Below the pieces are notes generated by a model. That model had not been told where the DNA came from. It did no database searches and saw nothing but the letters and a program-made list of their open reading frames with translations. A program made the position numbers and the translations under genes. Positions 38,245-47,756 of a stretch of DNA of 64,000 nucleotides are shown piece after piece. Source of the stretch: Mesorhizobium opportunistum WSM2075 (GTDB taxonomy: Bacteria; Pseudomonadota; Alphaproteobacteria; Rhizobiales; Rhizobiaceae); the NCBI RefSeq assembly GCF_000176035.2, contig NC_015675.1:3724001-3788000 (forward strand), read 5' to 3'. Position 1 is the stretch's first letter, and every line of letters starts with the position of its first letter.

Positions 38245-39507
38245 TTGTCCCGGCCAGATCGGCTTGGGGGCACCGGCATTTCCTACGATATCGCAATTGC
38301 AGGCGCCGGCCCGGCGGGGCTCGCCATGGCGCTCTATCTCAAGCGCGCCGGGCACAGGGTCACCGTCTTCGAGCGCTTCGAGGAACCGAAACCGGTCGGC
38401 TCCGGGCTGATCCTGCAGCCGACCGGGTTGACCGTGTTGGCCGATCTCGGCCTGCTCGACGACATACTGGCGCTCGGCGCCCGCATCGACCGGCTGCATG
38501 GCGCCGACGCCTCGACCGGCCGCACCGTGCTCGATGTCCGCTACGACGCGCAGCGCGGCAGCCGTTTCGGCCTGGCGGTGCACCGGGCTGCCCTGTTCGG
38601 CGTGCTTTTCCGCGCCGCCCGGCGCGAGGCCATCGCTATCGAGACCGACGTCGAGATCGAGGCCGTGGAGGCCGGCGAACGGGCGACGCTGGTCTGTGGC
38701 AACGGACGAAGGGCAGGGCCGTTCGAGCTGATCGTCGACGCCAGCGGCTCGCGCTCGAAACTGCGGCAATGCGCTGATAGTGGAGGCGCGCCGCGGCCGC
38801 TCACCTATGGCGCGTTCTGGGCATCGCTCGGCTGGCGCGACGAGGGCTTCGACGAGCACGCGCTTTCGCAGCGCTACGACAGGGCAAGCGTGATGATCGG
38901 CGTGCTGCCGATCGGCCGGCCGGAACCGGGTGCTGAAAAGATGGCGGCCTTCTTCTGGAGCCTGAAGCCTGATGATGCCGACGCGGTGCGTGCTCAGGGC
39001 CTGGACGCCTGGAAGGAGAGGGTGGTCCGGCTGTGGCCGCAAAGCCGGGCGTACACCAGCCAGATCGACGGTTTCGACCAGCTGTCGCTGGCCCGCTACG
39101 GCCACCACACGATGAAGCTTCCGGTTGGCCGGCGGCTGGCGATCATCGGCGATGCCGCGCATTCGACCAGCCCGCAGCTCGGACAAGGGGCCAACATGGC
39201 GCTGCTCGATGCGGCGGCGCTCAGCCATGCGCTGGTACAGACCGACAATGTCGAGGCAGCCCTCGAAGCCTATGCCAGGGCGCGGCGCTGGCATGTGCGT
39301 GTCTTCCAGGCGCTGTCGCTGGCGTTCACGCCGTTCTACCAATCGGATTCCGTGGCGCTGCCGTTCATCCGTGACCGGCTGGTGGCGACCATCGCGAAAA
39401 TCCCGCCGGCGCCGCAGTTCCTGGCGTCGATGGTGGCCGGCACGGCGATCGATCCGTTCAAGCGGATCGGGCTGACCGAAGCGCGATGGGCGGAAATCAG
39501 GCGCTAG
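38245..39507 (+). CDS. FAD-dependent aromatic-type monooxygenase
   Basis: A 420-aa group A flavoprotein hydroxylase-like enzyme. FAD motif IAIAGAGPAGLAMALYLKRA with VTVFERFEE, and the second FAD motif GRRLAIIGDAAHSTSPQLGQ with GANMALLDAAAL. The substrate is unknown. The start is uncertain: TTG at 38245 is the only plausible codon before the conserved FAD motif, with AGGA directly in front. It lies 47 bases after the HxlR gene and may share its transcript. Its stop overlaps the stop of the convergent membrane-protein gene by three bases. Confidence 0.87.
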   Translation: MSRPDRLGGTGISYDIAIAGAGPAGLAMALYLKRAGHRVTVFERFEEPKPVGSGLILQPTGLTVLADLGLLDDILALGARIDRLHGADASTGRTVLDVRYDAQRGSRFGLAVHRAALFGVLFRAARREAIAIETDVEIEAVEAGERATLVCGNGRRAGPFELIVDASGSRSKLRQCADSGGAPRPLTYGAFWASLGWRDEGFDEHALSQRYDRASVMIGVLPIGRPEPGAEKMAAFFWSLKPDDADAVRAQGLDAWKERVVRLWPQSRAYTSQIDGFDQLSLARYGHHTMKLPVGRRLAIIGDAAHSTSPQLGQGANMALLDAAALSHALVQTDNVEAALEAYARARRWHVRVFQALSLAFTPFYQSDSVALPFIRDRLVATIAKIPPAPQFLASMVAGTAIDPFKRIGLTEARWAEIRR

Positions 39508-40232
39508 CCGCCTGTTTTTAGCTGAGCACCGGATCGTTGCGTTGCTTCATCGCTGTTCCATTGTTGTGGCACTGTCGGTGGAGGCGAATTCCAGGTGAGC
39601 GCGGGACGCGGGGGCAAAAGTTGGGCTCCGCCGTGTTGCGCAAGTGTAAATATCGCATTGGCGATCTGATGTGATGGCAAGCTCAGCAAATTGCATTGCA
39701 GGTGAACCTCGCCTCTGCGCCTGCGCAACAACGGATAGCCAAGTCGAATGGATTTCGGCAACAACGCTGAATCACGCATTCGTAGGGTCACTCCCCAGTA
39801 GCCGGCCCTGGTCGTTATCGGCCGCGCGCTTAAGACATCAACCCACTCGACCGATAAGCCGGACCGGTTGTCGATCAACCGGTCCGGCCTGACAATCAAG
39901 GCTGGCTTTACAAGCCGGGCGTCAAGGAAAGCCAATAGCGCGGCCGCTGAGAAGAATGGAGCCCAGTAGAGCCCAAACAGCTGAAAGAGGACCATCACTG
40001 CCTTCACGACGAGAGAGTGTTGGCTTTTCGGGTCATCGACAAAGAATGTCAGCGCAAGCGCCAACATCGCAAAGGCGCAAAGCACCCAGAAAGCACCCAC
40101 CATCAGGTGTTTGCTCCGGCTACAGTGGGCTTCGATCGGAAGCCGAACCGACAATGGCGGGACAACGGATTTTCGAAACGTCGGTATCCCCGGAATGAGG
40201 ATAACGTCGCCCCTATCGGGAGATGGTCCCAT
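39504..40232 (-). CDS. Hypothetical membrane protein, STM3941/PH-like pattern
   Basis: A 242-aa protein with two hydrophobic helices (residues about 44-64 and 77-103) followed by a soluble part in which RPDRLIDNRSGLSVEWVDV is reminiscent of bacterial PH-like STM3941 proteins. Codon use is noticeably less GC-biased than in flanking genes, and the C-terminal 45 residues are Pro/Gln-rich and low in structure. Possibly acquired or evolving under relaxed constraint. Start from ATG 40232; a later ATG at residue 44 would remove a Pro-rich lead. Function unknown. Confidence 0.6.
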   Translation of the reverse strand: MGPSPDRGDVILIPGIPTFRKSVVPPLSVRLPIEAHCSRSKHLMVGAFWVLCAFAMLALALTFFVDDPKSQHSLVVKAVMVLFQLFGLYWAPFFSAAALLAFLDARLVKPALIVRPDRLIDNRSGLSVEWVDVLSARPITTRAGYWGVTLRMRDSALLPKSIRLGYPLLRRRRGEVHLQCNLLSLPSHQIANAIFTLAQHGGAQLLPPRPALTWNSPPPTVPQQWNSDEATQRSGAQLKTGG

Positions 40233-40329
40233 TGACGAGTTCCAGCTTCGCTTGGGTCAATGATCGTCTTCATAGAGCGAAATTGATGAATGTTTTCGTC
40301 TCGTGGTTTTTCAAATGCTACGAGTCCGC

Positions 40330-41094
40330 TCATAAATGTGGCTGGCACAGTGGTCGATCGTTCAGGCGTATCGGACGGGCCGAAGCGCTTGCCGGATTGT
40401 TTCGGTGCATGAGGCTCGACAGAAATGAGCCCTTCGCCCGCAGGAAGGCATCCAGACGCTGCGGATAATCCGGTGCAACGGCGTCCCTGATGGAGGGGCG
40501 TTGGCTCAATGCCTTTCGCCAGGCCTGGACGCGTGGCTTGCCGTCCAGGATGCCGAAATCGCCGATCCGGTCGAAGGCGTCGAGATATCGGAAAACGGGG
40601 CCATGGACCGCATCGACGAGCGAGAAACAGTCGCCCGCAAAGCATGGCCCACCCTGCCGGGCTTCGTCCGCCAGTTCGTCTTCAAGACGGCCAAACATGG
40701 CCGACAGCGTGCTGGTCTCGGCAAGGAAGCCGGCCTCGGTGGGTGCCGAATAGAAGCGGCCGATGGCGTTGAGGATGGCCGAGCCGAATTCGATCCAGGC
40801 ACGATGCCGGGCGCGGGCATAGGGGTCGGTGGGGTGAAGGGGATTGGCCTGTGTCTCTTCGAGGAATTCGAGAATGACAGCCGACTCGAAGATTACCGTT
40901 TCCTCGCCGTTCCGCGGCACGCGCAGCAACGGAACCTTGCCGAGCGGCGAGATCGCGTTGAACCAGTGCGGCTTTTCGGCGAGGTCGATGTCGATGCGCT
41001 CGAACGGCACGCCTTTTTCGGTCAGCGAGATCGCCGCGCGCTGGACGTAAGGACAGAGAGGGTGGCTGACGAGAATGAGTTTGTCATGCTTCAT
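40330..41094 (-). CDS. Glutathione S-transferase
   Basis: A 254-aa GST: an N-terminal thioredoxin-like domain (LILVSHPLCPYVQRAAISLT, with the SPLGKVPLLRVP cis-Pro loop and IFESAVILEFLEE for glutathione contact) and a helical C-domain. The Ser/Cys at HPLCPYV may be catalytic, as in beta or omega-like classes. The last 25 residues (after FLSSLM) look like a non-family extension. It is divergent from a MarR regulator gene and the gap carries three copies of an operator motif, suggesting derepression by an electrophile or xenobiotic. Confidence 0.92.
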   Translation of the reverse strand: MKHDKLILVSHPLCPYVQRAAISLTEKGVPFERIDIDLAEKPHWFNAISPLGKVPLLRVPRNGEETVIFESAVILEFLEETQANPLHPTDPYARARHRAWIEFGSAILNAIGRFYSAPTEAGFLAETSTLSAMFGRLEDELADEARQGGPCFAGDCFSLVDAVHGPVFRYLDAFDRIGDFGILDGKPRVQAWRKALSQRPSIRDAVAPDYPQRLDAFLRAKGSFLSSLMHRNNPASASARPIRLNDRPLCQPHL

Positions 41095-41113
41095 GGATTT
41101 GTCTTTCAGAATT

Positions 41114-41174
41114 GATGCAATTGCATCTATGTAGATGCGTGTGCATCGATCGTCAAGCTTGATGCATCTGCATC
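41114..41174. promoter_or_regulatory. Triple MarR-type operator, GATGC-N4-GCATC
   Basis: Three copies of the same interrupted palindrome lie between the divergent GST and MarR genes: GATGCAATTGCATC (41114-41127), GATGCGTGTGCATC (41134-41147) and GATGCATCTGCATC (41161-41174). Centre-to-centre distances are 20 and 27 bases. Every arm is identical; only the four central bases vary. The likely ligand is the adjacent MarR protein, repressing both genes. Confidence 0.75.
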
Positions 41175-41192
41175 TATCGCCTAGTGTGGGTC

Positions 41193-41651
41193 ATGACCGA
41201 GAACACCACGCCTTCGCCGGAAGCCATCAAGGCATGGGCTCGCCTGATGCGCGTTTCGCGCCAGCTGGTGGAGAGTGCCGAAGACGCGCTGAAGCAAGGC
41301 GGGCTGCCATCGCTCGACTGGTACGATGTGCTGCATGAACTCGCCGAGGCGGGCGAGGGTGGCTTGCGGCCGTTTCAGTTGATCGAGCGCACCCTTTTTG
41401 CGCAATACAACATCTCGCGGCTGCTGGCGCGGCTCGAAGCGGACCGGCTGGTCGAGAAACTGCCCGTGGCCGATGACGGCCGCGGCCAGACGATCCGCAT
41501 CACGGCCAAAGGGCTGGAGATGCGCCGGCGGATGTGGGCCGTCTATGGCCGGTCGATCGCGGAACTGGTTGGCGCCAAACTCCGCGCGGATGAGTTGAAC
41601 GCGCTGTCGGCACTGCTTGGACGGCTGCGTCATCCGCCTGCCGGAGACTAA
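41193..41651 (+). CDS. MarR-family transcriptional regulator
   Basis: A 152-aa winged-helix regulator: LPSLDWYDVLHELAEAGEGG, then RPFQLIERTLFAQYNISRLL as the recognition region, and RLVEKLPVADDGRGQTIRIT as the wing, typical of MarR. ATG at 41193 is chosen; a GTG three codons earlier is possible. It faces a glutathione transferase gene across three identical half-site palindromes, so it most likely represses itself and the transferase until a ligand binds. Confidence 0.92.
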   Translation: MTENTTPSPEAIKAWARLMRVSRQLVESAEDALKQGGLPSLDWYDVLHELAEAGEGGLRPFQLIERTLFAQYNISRLLARLEADRLVEKLPVADDGRGQTIRITAKGLEMRRRMWAVYGRSIAELVGAKLRADELNALSALLGRLRHPPAGD

Positions 41652-41736
41652 CATATGCGATGCGTGGCATCGCAGGGACTTGCAGTTTTTTCTTTGTCCC
41701 CCTTGCGCCGAGGACCGGATTGCGCAATATGCCGAA

Positions 41737-41753
41737 CCGTAACGTACGGTACG
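41737..41753. promoter_or_regulatory. Overlapping palindromes before the TetR gene
   Basis: CCGTA-ACG-TACGG (41737-41749) overlaps CGTACGGTACG (41743-41753), about 40 bases before the TetR-family start. Nested TACG repeats of this kind are common for TetR autoregulation. Weak evidence, from pattern and position. Confidence 0.4.
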
Positions 41754-41788
41754 GCTGCCGGATTGGCGACCAGCCTTGCCGTTTGGGA

Positions 41789-42454
41789 ATGATCGTGTTG
41801 CTAGCAAACGCCGACATCGACACCAGCGAGACGCTGACGGAGCGGCAGAAGGCCGTTCTGGATGCGGCATTGCGGCTGTTGGTCGAGGAGGGCGATCAAC
41901 TGACCATGACCGCCGTGGCCAGACGGGCAAGCTGTTCCAAGGAGACGCTCTACAAATGGTTTGGCGACCGCGACGGGTTGTTGACGGCGACCGTGCAGTG
42001 GCAAGCGTCCAAGGTGCGGGTAGCGCCGGTCGATGGCAGGGGGCTCGATCTTACCTCGCTGGCGGCAAGCCTCGAGCGTTTCGCTTCCGACTGGCTGAAA
42101 GTGATTTCGAGCGATACCTCGATAGCGCTCAACCGGGTGGCGGTCAGCCATGCCGGGTCAGGCAAGGACAACCTTGGCGCCGTCGTGCTGGACAATGGCC
42201 GCTTCGCGCTGGCCAAGCGGCTGAAGCCGGTGCTGGAGGCAGGCCGCCAGGCAGGGCTTCTGGATTTCGCGGATGCCGAGACGGCGTTTCGTACCTTTTT
42301 CGGGCTGGTCGCCCGTGACGTGCAGATCCGTCTCTTGCTCGGCGACCGGCTGGAATTGACTGAGGCGACGATCGGCGGCGATGCCGTCCGGGCGACGCAG
42401 CAGTTTCTCGCTCTTTTCGGAGCAAAACCGGGCCGCGAGGCCTCTGATTCATAA
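41789..42454 (+). CDS. TetR-family transcriptional regulator
   Basis: A 221-aa regulator with the TetR helix-turn-helix: TERQKAVLDAALRLLVEEGD, then LTMTAVARRASCSKETLYKWFGDRDGLL. The C-terminal ligand domain includes the DUF-like stretch LASLERFASDWLKVISSDTS. The ATG at 41789 has TTTGGGA upstream; longer in-frame starts run into non-family sequence. It ends 18 bases before ilvC in the same direction, so the two are likely cotranscribed, an unusual partner for ilvC. The ligand is unknown. Confidence 0.9.
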   Translation: MIVLLANADIDTSETLTERQKAVLDAALRLLVEEGDQLTMTAVARRASCSKETLYKWFGDRDGLLTATVQWQASKVRVAPVDGRGLDLTSLAASLERFASDWLKVISSDTSIALNRVAVSHAGSGKDNLGAVVLDNGRFALAKRLKPVLEAGRQAGLLDFADAETAFRTFFGLVARDVQIRLLLGDRLELTEATIGGDAVRATQQFLALFGAKPGREASDS

Positions 42455-43492
<1,038 letters not shown>

Positions 43493-43523
43493 GCGAAATC
43501 TACGTTCGACGAGCAACGGACCA

Positions 43524-43549
43524 AAAACGGCGCCACCTGGCGCCGTTTT
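43524..43549 (+). terminator. Intrinsic terminator after ilvC
   Basis: ACGGCGCC and GGCGCCGT form a perfect 8-bp stem around the loop ACCT, with A-tract on the left (AAAA) and TTTT on the right, so it can also serve the convergent BA14K gene. Confidence 0.88.
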
Positions 43550-43575
43550 CATTTCCTGATCGTTCCAGCCTCACC

Positions 43576-44130
43576 TCAGCTATAAGGCGAATAGCATTGC
43601 TGGCGGGGGCCGTTGTAGGGCTGGAACGTATTGTCCCAGGCGCGATACGACCGGTACCTGTTGTAACACCATTGCACATGGGCGTTCGAAAGCCGTCCCG
43701 CACGGTAGTAGCGGCGCGGCGCCGGCCTATAATAATCGTAGTTGTTGTAGTTGTTGTACATACTGCCAAGGCCGAGCCCCAAGCCGAGGCCCAGGACCGC
43801 GGCGGCGCCGTCGTCATAATAGCCGCCGTGATAGTGGCGGCGGCCGTGACGCCAGCGCCAATTGCCGCCGCCGTTCCAATTGCCCCCGTTCCAGTGCCGG
43901 TTTCCATTCCAGTGGCCCGACCGGCGCCATCTCCAGTCGTTGTTGAAAGAGCGGTTGTTGCCGCCTGCCCAGCTGTCGCGCACCGGAGTGACCGCAGGTG
44001 CTGCCGTGCTGGCGGGAACCGACAGGTTCGGCTGAAGGATCGGACCGGCAGCGGACGGCGCCGTGACGCCGGAGACAATTCCGAGCGCTATCAGCCCGGA
44101 TTTCATGGTGGAAGAAAAGAGCGAATTCAT
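43576..44130 (-). CDS. Secreted BA14K-family protein
   Basis: A 184-aa secreted protein with a signal peptide (residues about 10-27), a Trp/Asn/Gly/Arg-rich central region and a Gly-Leu repeat ([10 protein letters not shown]) that may span or touch the membrane. The C-terminus [20 protein letters not shown] with QCYSPY is the BA14K signature, a lectin-like immunoreactive protein first described in Brucella. The ATG at 44130 is favoured over one four codons earlier. Function beyond the family is unknown. Confidence 0.88.
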   Translation of the reverse strand: MNSLFSSTMKSGLIALGIVSGVTAPSAAGPILQPNLSVPASTAAPAVTPVRDSWAGGNNRSFNNDWRWRRSGHWNGNRHWNGGNWNGGGNWRWRHGRRHYHGGYYDDGAAAVLGLGLGLGLGSMYNNYNNYDYYRPAPRRYYRAGRLSNAHVQWCYNRYRSYRAWDNTFQPYNGPRQQCYSPYS

Positions 44131-44318
44131 TGCACTCTCCAAGAGACACAGGCCCCACGCCTACCCTGGAATGGGCCTACTGTGGATGTTTGCATCTGAA
44201 CGGCGGATGAACGGAAAGGTTCCGTCAACCATGACGCGAACAACGCAGGACCAATCGATCTCCGCTTGTGGTCCCTGCGATCTTGTTTTCTGGCGCACTT
44301 GCGGGCAAAGGTCGGAGC

Positions 44319-45434
44319 ATGTCGCTGCGCCTTGCCACCTTCAATGTCGAGAACCTGATGAACAGGTTCGATTTTTCCGGTTATCGCAATCAGCTCAACG
44401 AGGACCGGACGCTGGCGCTGTTCGATATCCAGAGCGAGGCCGAATACAAGATGCTGGAGCAGGCCCGGGCGATCGCCCAGTCCGACGACATGCGCCAGCT
44501 CACGGCGCTGGCGATCGCCGCCACCCGTGCCGATGTGATCTGCATGCAGGAGGTCGACAACATCGAGGCGCTGAAGGCCTTCGAATACGGCTATCTGTTC
44601 AAGATGGTGGGGCAGGGCTACCGCCAGAAATACACCACGTCGGGCAATGATTCGCGCGGCATCGATGTCGCCATCATGATGCGCAACGAGACCGCGCAGG
44701 GCCAGCCGATCGAATTCGTGCGCATGACCAGCTATGCCCATGTCACCTACGAGCAGTTCGGGCTGTATACGCCGGAACTGGCGGCCCTCGGCAATCAGGC
44801 CAATGAACGCGTCTTCCGGCGTGACTGCCTGGAAATCGATATCACCGTGGGCGGCGTGCCGCTGACGCTCTATCTCGTGCACTTCAAGTCGATGGGTTCG
44901 CCGCGCAACGGCCTCGACGGGCGCGAGGCGACGATGCCGGTGCGGATCGCCGAGGCGCAAGCGGTGCGCCGGATCATAGAGCAGCGTTTCGGCGTGGATC
45001 ATGCCGCCGACAAGCGGTGGGCGATCTGCGGCGACATGAACGATTACCGCCAGCGCGTGAAGATCGCCGGCGATGAATTCGACGGCTACCGTTTCGAGGT
45101 GGTCGACGAGGCCCAGTCCTGCATCGACGTGCTGACGGCGGGCGGCTTCAGTGAAAACATCGTCGAACGGCGGCCGGAAATGAACCGCTGGACCTTCTAC
45201 CACACACGCGGCCCCGAGGAGCGGCATCTCTGCCAGCTTGACTATATCCTGCTTTCGAAGGGGCTGGCGGCGAAGAATGCCACCGCCGTTCCCGACATCA
45301 TCCGCAACGGCCAGCCCTGGCGCACGATCTTTCCCGCGGGCCAGGAAGTCGAGCGTTTCCCGCGCGCCGGCTGGGACCGGCCGAAGGCATCCGACCATTG
45401 CCCCGTGGCGATCACGCTGGATATTGTCCGGTGA
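44319..45434 (+). CDS. Endonuclease/exonuclease/phosphatase-family protein
   Basis: A 371-aa metallohydrolase of the DNase I-like fold: LRLATFNVENLMNRFDF, IEALKAFEYGYLFKMVG, YLVHFKSMGSPRN, the metal-binding Asp-Asn in AICGDMNDYRQRV, LDYILLSKG, and the closing SDHCPVAITL. The substrate (nucleic acid, nucleotide or phosphoester) cannot be told from sequence. Start at ATG 44319 with GGAG upstream. Its TGA overlaps the GTG start of a NUDIX gene, so the two hydrolases are translationally coupled. Confidence 0.9.
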   Translation: MSLRLATFNVENLMNRFDFSGYRNQLNEDRTLALFDIQSEAEYKMLEQARAIAQSDDMRQLTALAIAATRADVICMQEVDNIEALKAFEYGYLFKMVGQGYRQKYTTSGNDSRGIDVAIMMRNETAQGQPIEFVRMTSYAHVTYEQFGLYTPELAALGNQANERVFRRDCLEIDITVGGVPLTLYLVHFKSMGSPRNGLDGREATMPVRIAEAQAVRRIIEQRFGVDHAADKRWAICGDMNDYRQRVKIAGDEFDGYRFEVVDEAQSCIDVLTAGGFSENIVERRPEMNRWTFYHTRGPEERHLCQLDYILLSKGLAAKNATAVPDIIRNGQPWRTIFPAGQEVERFPRAGWDRPKASDHCPVAITLDIVR

Positions 45435-46171
45435 GCAGGATCGGGCCTGAACGCATGCGTTTCGATCTACCGCGCAATGTCATCCTGCCGGTCGATGCCG
45501 TCGAGGTCCGGCTCGATCCCGGCCCGCACCCTTTCGCGTTGGAAAACGCTGACGCGATCGCCGAGAACTGGCAGCGCGAGATCGCGGCCAATCCGGCGCT
45601 GTTCGACGGCACGGTCGTGCTTTTGTCGCAACTTGCCTGGCGCGACAACCGGCTCGTCGGCCGCTGTCATGCGATCGACTACTCCACCTTCATGCTTTGG
45701 CGTAAGCAGCGCGAGAATTCCGGCGCGGAGCATGCGTACGCCCATGCCATGCTGGTGGCCGGCGACAATGCGCTGGTGGCAATCCGCATGGGTTTACGCA
45801 CGGTCAGCGCAGGCCGCGTCTATTTTGCCGCCGGATCGTTCGAGCCGATCGACTTTCGCGAAGGTCTGGTCGACGTCGATTTCAACATGATGCGCGAGGT
45901 GCGCGAGGAAACCGGTCTCGACCTGTCGGCTGCCAGGCGCGGCGTGCGTTATCATGCCCTTTCGACGGCAAGCGGCACGGTGATCTTCCGCCGCTATCAC
46001 GTGACGGCACCGGCCGATGAGATCGCGCGGCGAATCTCAGCCTTCGTCGCCAGCGAGACCGATCCGGAGATCGAGGCGCCGGTCATCATCCGACATGCCG
46101 CCGACCTGCCGGAGGGGCTGTCGCCGCACATGAAGCCGCTGATCGAGTGGCATTTTTCCGGCGAAAGTTAA
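45431..46171 (+). CDS. NUDIX hydrolase
   Basis: A 246-aa hydrolase with the Nudix core around EGLVDVDFNMMREVREETGL (residues 144-163); the GX5E spacing upstream is irregular, so the box is slightly atypical. These enzymes cleave nucleoside diphosphates linked to another group. The long N-terminal part (about 110 aa) is not a standard NUDIX and may form a separate substrate-binding segment. GTG start overlaps the previous stop (GTGA); an ATG eight codons later is an alternative. The stop overlaps that of a convergent small gene. Confidence 0.85.
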   Translation: MSRIGPERMRFDLPRNVILPVDAVEVRLDPGPHPFALENADAIAENWQREIAANPALFDGTVVLLSQLAWRDNRLVGRCHAIDYSTFMLWRKQRENSGAEHAYAHAMLVAGDNALVAIRMGLRTVSAGRVYFAAGSFEPIDFREGLVDVDFNMMREVREETGLDLSAARRGVRYHALSTASGTVIFRRYHVTAPADEIARRISAFVASETDPEIEAPVIIRHAADLPEGLSPHMKPLIEWHFSGES

Positions 46172-46410
46172 GGGCGCGTCTTGCCCTGCGCCGCCTTGCG
46201 ATCGTTTTTGGCTGCGACGAAGAACAAGATAAAGCCGATACCCAGCAAGCCGCCCATCGCCATGCCCATGGTCTGGCCGACGACTGCCTGGAAATCCGAG
46301 GTGACGCGATCGGGATTGGCCATGCCGTAGCGGGCGAGATACCACCAGATGCCGGCCAGGGCGGCTTCGATGATGACCATCACCAGGATCAGTCGTGACT
46401 TCTTGCTCAT
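46168..46410 (-). CDS. Small two-helix membrane protein, unknown
   Basis: An 80-aa protein with two clear membrane helices, LILVMVIIEAALAGIWWYL and GMAMGGLLGIGFILFFVAA, and a basic C-terminal tail (KNDRKAAQGKTRP). No family is recognised. The stop overlaps that of the convergent NUDIX gene by four bases. Coding is supported by the hydrophobic pattern and a plausible start; its function cannot be stated. Confidence 0.7.
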   Translation of the reverse strand: MSKKSRLILVMVIIEAALAGIWWYLARYGMANPDRVTSDFQAVVGQTMGMAMGGLLGIGFILFFVAAKNDRKAAQGKTRP

Positions 46411-46538
46411 GCGTCATTCCTCAACCAAGGATGCCATGGCCTAACATTGCGAGCCGCCTGGCGGGAGAGGGGGAAACGTCGAAGGTTGTGCAAAAAAACC
46501 AGATCGAAGCGCCGGACACGTTTTCCGATTGGGATTGC

Positions 46539-47756
46539 CTATTCGTGCCGGAGCGCGTCGATCGGGTCGAGCCTGGCGCCGCGCAGGGCCGGGAAGAAGC
46601 CGAACACCATGCCGATCAGCGCCGAAAAGCCGACGGCGAGCAGGATGACCGCCGGGCTTGGCGCGAAGGGGATGGTCAGCGTCGCCGAGGCGAGGCCGGC
46701 CAACGCCAGGCCGATCAGGATGCCGATGATGCCGCCGAGCAGCGACAGCACCGTCGCCTCGACCAGGAACTGGATGAGGATGTGCTTTTCATGCGCGCCG
46801 ATGGCGAGCCTGATGCCGATCTCGCGGGTGCGTTCGGTGACCGAGACCAGCATGATGTTCATGATGCCGATGCCGCCGACCAAAAGGCTGACGCCGGCCA
46901 CCGCACCCAGCATGCCGGTCATGGTGGTGGTGGCGCTGGCCATGGCGTCGGCGATCTGGGTCATGTCGCGGATGCCGAAATCGCTCTCGCGGTCGGGTGT
47001 GATGCGGCGTGCGTCGCGCAAAATGTCCTCGACGCGCGGCTGCAATTCCGTGGTCGGCGTGCGGTCGTCGGCGGCGATGTAGATGTTGTCGATATCGCGG
47101 TTGCCGGCGATGCGGCGCTGGTAGGCATGCAGCGGCATCAGCACGACATTGTCCTGGTCCTGGCCGAAGCCGGTATAGCCCTTGGGTTCGAGCAGGCCGA
47201 TGATCTTGCAGGAGGTTCGGTTGACGCGGATGATCTCGCCTTCGGGATCGCCGGCGCCGAAGAATTGCTGGCGCACCGTCTCGCCGATCAGGCAGACGCC
47301 GGTGCCGGAACGGGTTTCGGAATCGCTGAACGGCCGGCCTGACACCAGCTTCCAGTCGCGTGCGTCGAGATAGGCGCTGTCGGTCCCGGTGACGCCGGAG
47401 GTCAGGCTCTCGGTGCCGAAGATGACGCGCACCTGTTTCTGCGAGGCCGGCGAGATGGCGCGAGCGCCGCTGAGATGCGCCACAAGCGCCGCCACGTCCT
47501 TCTCGGCCAGCGGCCGCACCGCCTGGTCGAGCCCGCCGGGGGCGCCGGGACCGGCGGGCCGCCCGGCGCGAACGACCAGCAAATTGCTGCCGAGCTTGGA
47601 GATGTCAGCCTTGACCTTCTGCGTGGTGCCTGAGCCGATGGTCAGCATGGCAATGACGGCGGCGACGCCGATAACGATGCCGAGCAGCGTCAGGAACGAG
47701 CGCAGCACATTGCGGCGGATCGAGCGCAGCGAGAGGCGGACGGTTTCCCAGATCAT
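46539..47756 (-). CDS. MacB-type ABC transporter permease
   Basis: A 405-aa inner-membrane permease of the MacB/FtsX class: an N-terminal helix in LRSFLTLLGIVIGVAAVIAM, a large periplasmic domain (residues about 45-280), then three helices, with MLVSVTERTREIGIRLAIGA as the family coupling motif. The separate ATPase gene lies upstream in the same operon, so this is a split MacB. With the adaptor gene it forms a tripartite exporter; the substrate (drug, peptide or other) is unknown. Confidence 0.92.
   Translation of the reverse strand: MIWETVRLSLRSIRRNVLRSFLTLLGIVIGVAAVIAMLTIGSGTTQKVKADISKLGSNLLVVRAGRPAGPGAPGGLDQAVRPLAEKDVAALVAHLSGARAISPASQKQVRVIFGTESLTSGVTGTDSAYLDARDWKLVSGRPFSDSETRSGTGVCLIGETVRQQFFGAGDPEGEIIRVNRTSCKIIGLLEPKGYTGFGQDQDNVVLMPLHAYQRRIAGNRDIDNIYIAADDRTPTTELQPRVEDILRDARRITPDRESDFGIRDMTQIADAMASATTTMTGMLGAVAGVSLLVGGIGIMNIMLVSVTERTREIGIRLAIGAHEKHILIQFLVEATVLSLLGGIIGILIGLALAGLASATLTIPFAPSPAVILLAVGFSALIGMVFGFFPALRGARLDPIDALRHE

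Noticed and set aside
44211..44225. Dyad ACGGAA-AGG-TTCCGT in the gap before the endonuclease gene
   Set aside because: A single 6-bp dyad about 95 bases from the start codon with no U-tract and no local regulator. Within chance expectation.
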